NCBI GenBank assembly: GCA_003260075.1
Contig: QLIY01000249.1
Location: 118,928-182,927, forward strand
DNA from: Phallusia mammillata
Lineage: Eukaryota; Chordata; Ascidiacea; Phlebobranchia; Ascidiidae
DNA: 64,000 bases
Direction: 5' to 3'
Under the pieces are notes generated by a model. The model did no database searches, was not told the origin of the DNA, and worked only from the letters and a program-made list of their open reading frames with translations. The stretch's first letter is position 1. Every line of letters starts with the position of its first letter. The position numbers and the translations under genes are program-made. Positions 61,101 to 64,000 of this stretch are shown in pieces.

Positions 61101-63092
61101 TGTTTTTGTTGTTTCACCAGCCTGACGTAACAAGCCACAATGTTGGACCTGACAGTCCAGACATCACTGAAGTAGTTTTACCCTTGGTCAGCCGAACGAT
61201 CGTTTACTTGTTGGATAAAGTTGAGGAGTTTGGATTCACTGATGACCTCAACATCATATTTGTAAGGTATAGTTCATGCAACTGGGTCGCTTTGCCGCCT
61301 GTGTCTTATGTAGGGATGTACGACTTGTTGCTTTGGGTATAAACTCTATGCTGCCACGTATATGAAAAACTTTTCTATTTGAATAAGAAACTGATGATGC
61401 CTGTGTATTCAAGGCGAAATATATATTTCTGTTGGGGGGGGGGTTTTGTACCTGTTCTTCATGAAACAGTCTAAATATACTGCTACGTATATGTTTGATA
61501 AAACACTTATTCTGATGAGCGGGCACTACTAAAACTATTTTGCTTCATATTTTTTTACAAAACTAATTTAAAAGCAAGTGTTGTAAAGCGATACAAGATA
61601 ATGTACTACCAGAGGCCAAATGTAGAGTTTGACTCTAGGGATTGCCTACCCCTGTACTAAAGCATTCATTATTACACCCATCTCCATTCTTTTGTCTTGA
61701 AGCGACCATGGATTTCAGCCCGTCTTTGCTGAGGAAGGCACCACGAACGAACAGATTGCATTGCTTGACTACGTGAGCATGATGAACGTTGACTTTATGT
61801 TCACTTACGCTCCTTTGGCCCTAATTGAACCTAAAAAAGGAAGACTTGAAATGGTCTACAAACGGCTAAAAGGTATGACAACAAACTTGTTATCTACTAA
61901 ATCGAAGAATTGTCTTTTTTAATAATAAAGATGGGGGGTCATCGTTCCAGCGGCTAATGTGTAAACGTACTTTACTAAAAAAGATTTGTGGCATTGTCAG
62001 TTACTTAAAACCACTAGGGTCTTTACATAGTTTTAACATTAAACCTCTGCTTTATAGTGTCTGCAAAACGGTTATCGAACGCTGGTTATACGATTCCAAA
62101 ACAAAAACCACTTGTTTTCGAAAACAATACTGTTATTTGAGGCAAAGTTGTAAGCGGCTTACAAAATTACAAATTGGGCCCTGAGCCCGACTCATACCCC
62201 GCAGGTACAAACCCGAAACTCGACACGAACCAGTTTGTTTGTTTTTTTATGTAAAAAGGCAACTATGGGCCTCAAAAGCTGGTACAAGTTGTACCAAGTG
62301 GGAAGTCAGGCCGAACCACATTTGTTTTATTCCAAACTAACCGCCAACCAGATCCGAAAGTCGCGGTTTAACATGCAACTCTGGTTAAAAGTGTAGCAAA
62401 TATGCGATTGAGCTTAAAAAAGAGCCTAAAAACTCTCACTTGCCCGGGGTGTGAATTTCAAGTTTACTTATTCTAACACATTAACATCACAATTACAGAT
62501 GCTGAAGTCAATGAGTCAATGCGAGTTTTTAAGAAAGAAGATCTACTGGAAAGGTGGCATTACAAGAACAATGATCGTGTGACGTCAATTGTCGTTGTAG
62601 CGGATGCGGGATACGTCACATATCCGGTAAATTTTGACTTCTATTTCGAAACAACTAACAACACTTTTGGTTCTTTGTATGATTTTGTTGTATTTCGATA
62701 ATTAATTATGCTCTATTTTGGAACCGCTACGCAAGTGAATAATAGACAAAATCTTGAAATTGTTTTCATTCTGCTTATTTCTAACTTTTAAAGTTGTTTT
62801 TGTAAGAATTGTTATCCATATAACTACACCAGCCTATATGGCCCAGTGTCTGTTGATGCTTTACGTATCGAAACAGTGGGCACTGTTTGCTGCTTACTTA
62901 TTGAAAATGCACGTGTAAATCATTATCGAATCAAAGATCTGTTTTGCGCCTTTAAACAATGTAAGAAGTTTTTACTGAGAATTATTATTACAGCAAGACA
63001 TTCCTATCACAATAAACCATGGGGAACACGGTTACGACAACGACTTAGTCAACATGAGAGCTTCCTATTTCAGTATTGGTCCATCTTTCAAG
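58158..63092 (+). CDS. ENPP-2: tandem ENPP paralogue, 3' end beyond the window
   Basis: Exons: 58158-58264, 58687-58817, 59478-59632, 60115-60303, 61121-61266, 61703-61872, 62499-62626, 62994-63092. They total 1125 nt in frame (375 residues); the exon matching the last one of ENPP-1 is not in the window. Exons 2-5 have exactly the ENPP-1 lengths. A signal peptide is followed by [10 protein letters not shown] (metal Asp), FPTQTSPCH (nucleophilic Thr present; the usual Asn of the FPN motif is Cys), [33 protein letters not shown] and GEHGYDN. The catalytic set is complete, so an active secreted or surface phosphodiesterase is likely. Intron 4 carries a nested repeat insertion; intron 5 and the final intron carry poly-G-split duplications. 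Confidence 0.88.
60355..60835 (+). repeat. SINE-like repeat interrupted by a CCCGAA-type insertion
   Basis: The outer element (TACTGGGATCACCCCTGAAG at left; ACCAGTGATCAGGGCACG and CAATCAGCCGATCACCAAGC at right) matches the family copy at 48120. The inner segment 60397-60734 is foreign to it. Confidence 0.75.
60397..60734 (-). mobile_element. CCCGAA-rich non-autonomous insertion, 338 bp
   Basis: It lies between direct repeats ACCAG (60392-60396 and 60735-60739). The uninterrupted relative at 48120 has a single ACCAG at this point, so the left and right limits are read directly. It is the reverse-orientation relative of 2980-3300. No coding capacity. Confidence 0.7.
61612..61654. mobile_element. 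hAT-type right terminus fragment
   Basis: It ends GATTGCCTACCCCTG, the inverse of CAGGGGTAGGCAATC, a common hAT terminus. The matching left end was not found. It lies in intron 5 of ENPP-2, about 50 bp before exon 6. Confidence 0.4.
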
Positions 63093-64000
63093 GTGTGTAT
63101 TTTGATCCAACTTAAGTAATCTCGAGTACTGGAACTTTCCCATTATTTCCCCAATCTTGAACTTAGGCTAGCGGTCCATGTAAAGCGACTTGCCCTAGTC
63201 TCTGTCATATAACTTCAATCAAATTCTCAACGTTTAATTAAACTAAAACCATTGATCTTAATCCCAGAATACCCAAGTGTTCTGCCTGATTAAATTTCGC
63301 TCGGAACTCTGAACTTAAAAATAACGCGTTTTACTTTAAATAGCTCTTAAAATTCCTTTTATTTTAAGGACATCATTAATGATTGTTAATCACCTACAAC
63401 AATAAATATCCAAATCCGCCACCCGTGTGAAAGACGTACCAGTTTAAATGCTGTTATACGTGATAGTTTACATGCTAAAACGAAACCTGCTCTTTTGCTC
63501 CACCTCATGGCTGCAGTATGATGTGGTTAAACATTATTTTAAAAAGTTTACGCATTATTATTGCGCGTGCAATCGTACTTCGTCATGTGGGCAATGCTTA
63601 TTTTATCGGCATTGGGTGAGAATACTTTCGGACAACAAACGAACTTGTTAAACTGGGGGGGGGGGCTCAATTTAAGTAATCTCCACCACTGGCACTTCAA
63701 TCGCGCCCATTATTTCCTCAATCTTAAACGTTACGATAGCGGTCCTTGTAAAGCGACATGCCCTAGTGTCTGTCATGTAACTCCAATCAAATTCTCAACG
63801 TTTAAGTAAACTAAAACCATTGATATTAATCCCAGAATCCCCAAGTGTTCTGTCTGAATAAATTTTGCTTGTTAGGAATCACCCAAACTTGGAAATCGGA
63901 ACCTAAAAATAACGCGTTTTTCTTTAAGTAGCTAAAAAAATCCTTTTATTTTAAGGACATCATTAATGTTTGTTAATCACCTACAACAATAAATATCTAA
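63093..64000. other. Start of the last ENPP-2 intron, with split repeat
   Basis: No exon matching ENPP-1 exon 9 is seen. The segments 63112-63420 and 63666-63985 are diverged copies of each other, separated by unrelated sequence and eleven G (63655-63665). The divergence is clearly higher than between A and A', so this could be two haplotypes or an old intronic duplication. Confidence 0.6.

Noticed and set aside
1..64000. CRISPR arrays, bacterial operons, rRNA genes
   Set aside because: The coding sequence is intron-rich animal type; repeats are dispersed or join-related, and no rRNA motif was seen.

Overview
The window is AT-rich animal DNA with short phase-matched exons, GT-AG introns mostly of 200-900 bp, and many small transposon remnants. 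The gene content suggests a solitary ascidian such as Ciona. Two large minus-strand genes encode EGF/SEA/ZP membrane proteins of the kind known from ascidian egg vitelline coats. Species assignment is inference; I could not run a search.

Layout. 1-5750: no gene that I can support. 5751-13864 (minus): gene A, 19 exons summing to an 874-residue open frame. It encodes a signal peptide, a short N-terminal domain, six EGF-like domains, a SEA-like domain, a seventh EGF, a ZP module, a polybasic furin-type site, an eighth EGF, a transmembrane helix and a short tail. 15628-21621 (minus): near-identical, 3'-truncated second copy of gene A (A'), ending at a single N. 25829-26337 (minus): extra copy of the last two exons of the next gene. 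27293-37996 (minus): gene B, a diverged paralogue of A with the same 19-exon plan and an 867-residue frame. 37997-52502: about 14.5 kb without a convincing gene, holding hAT-type miniature elements, SINE-like repeats and a perfect hairpin. 52503-57244 (plus): complete nine-exon ectonucleotide pyrophosphatase/phosphodiesterase (ENPP) gene. 58158-63092 (plus): tandem ENPP paralogue whose last exon lies beyond the window.

Assembly caution. Eighteen poly-C or poly-G runs occur. Seventeen are 10-12 nt and one is 91 nt; all are C below 44 kb and all are G above 49 kb. Most, and at least two of the three single Ns, sit exactly where one sequence ends and its own repeat begins. This is the geometry of overlapping contigs or haplotypes joined without merging. 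The A/A' duplication of about 8 kb is therefore probably two alleles of one locus laid end to end.

Biology. A, A' and B look like a tandem family of egg-coat or epithelial ZP-polymer proteins, released by furin-type cleavage from a membrane precursor. Differences between A and A' concentrate in EGF5, EGF6 and the SEA-like domain, and most in EGF5 change amino acids. This is the pattern expected of a polymorphic recognition surface. The two ENPP genes keep every metal ligand and the nucleophilic threonine and should be secreted or surface phosphodiesterases. I see no sequence link between them and the ZP genes beyond proximity.
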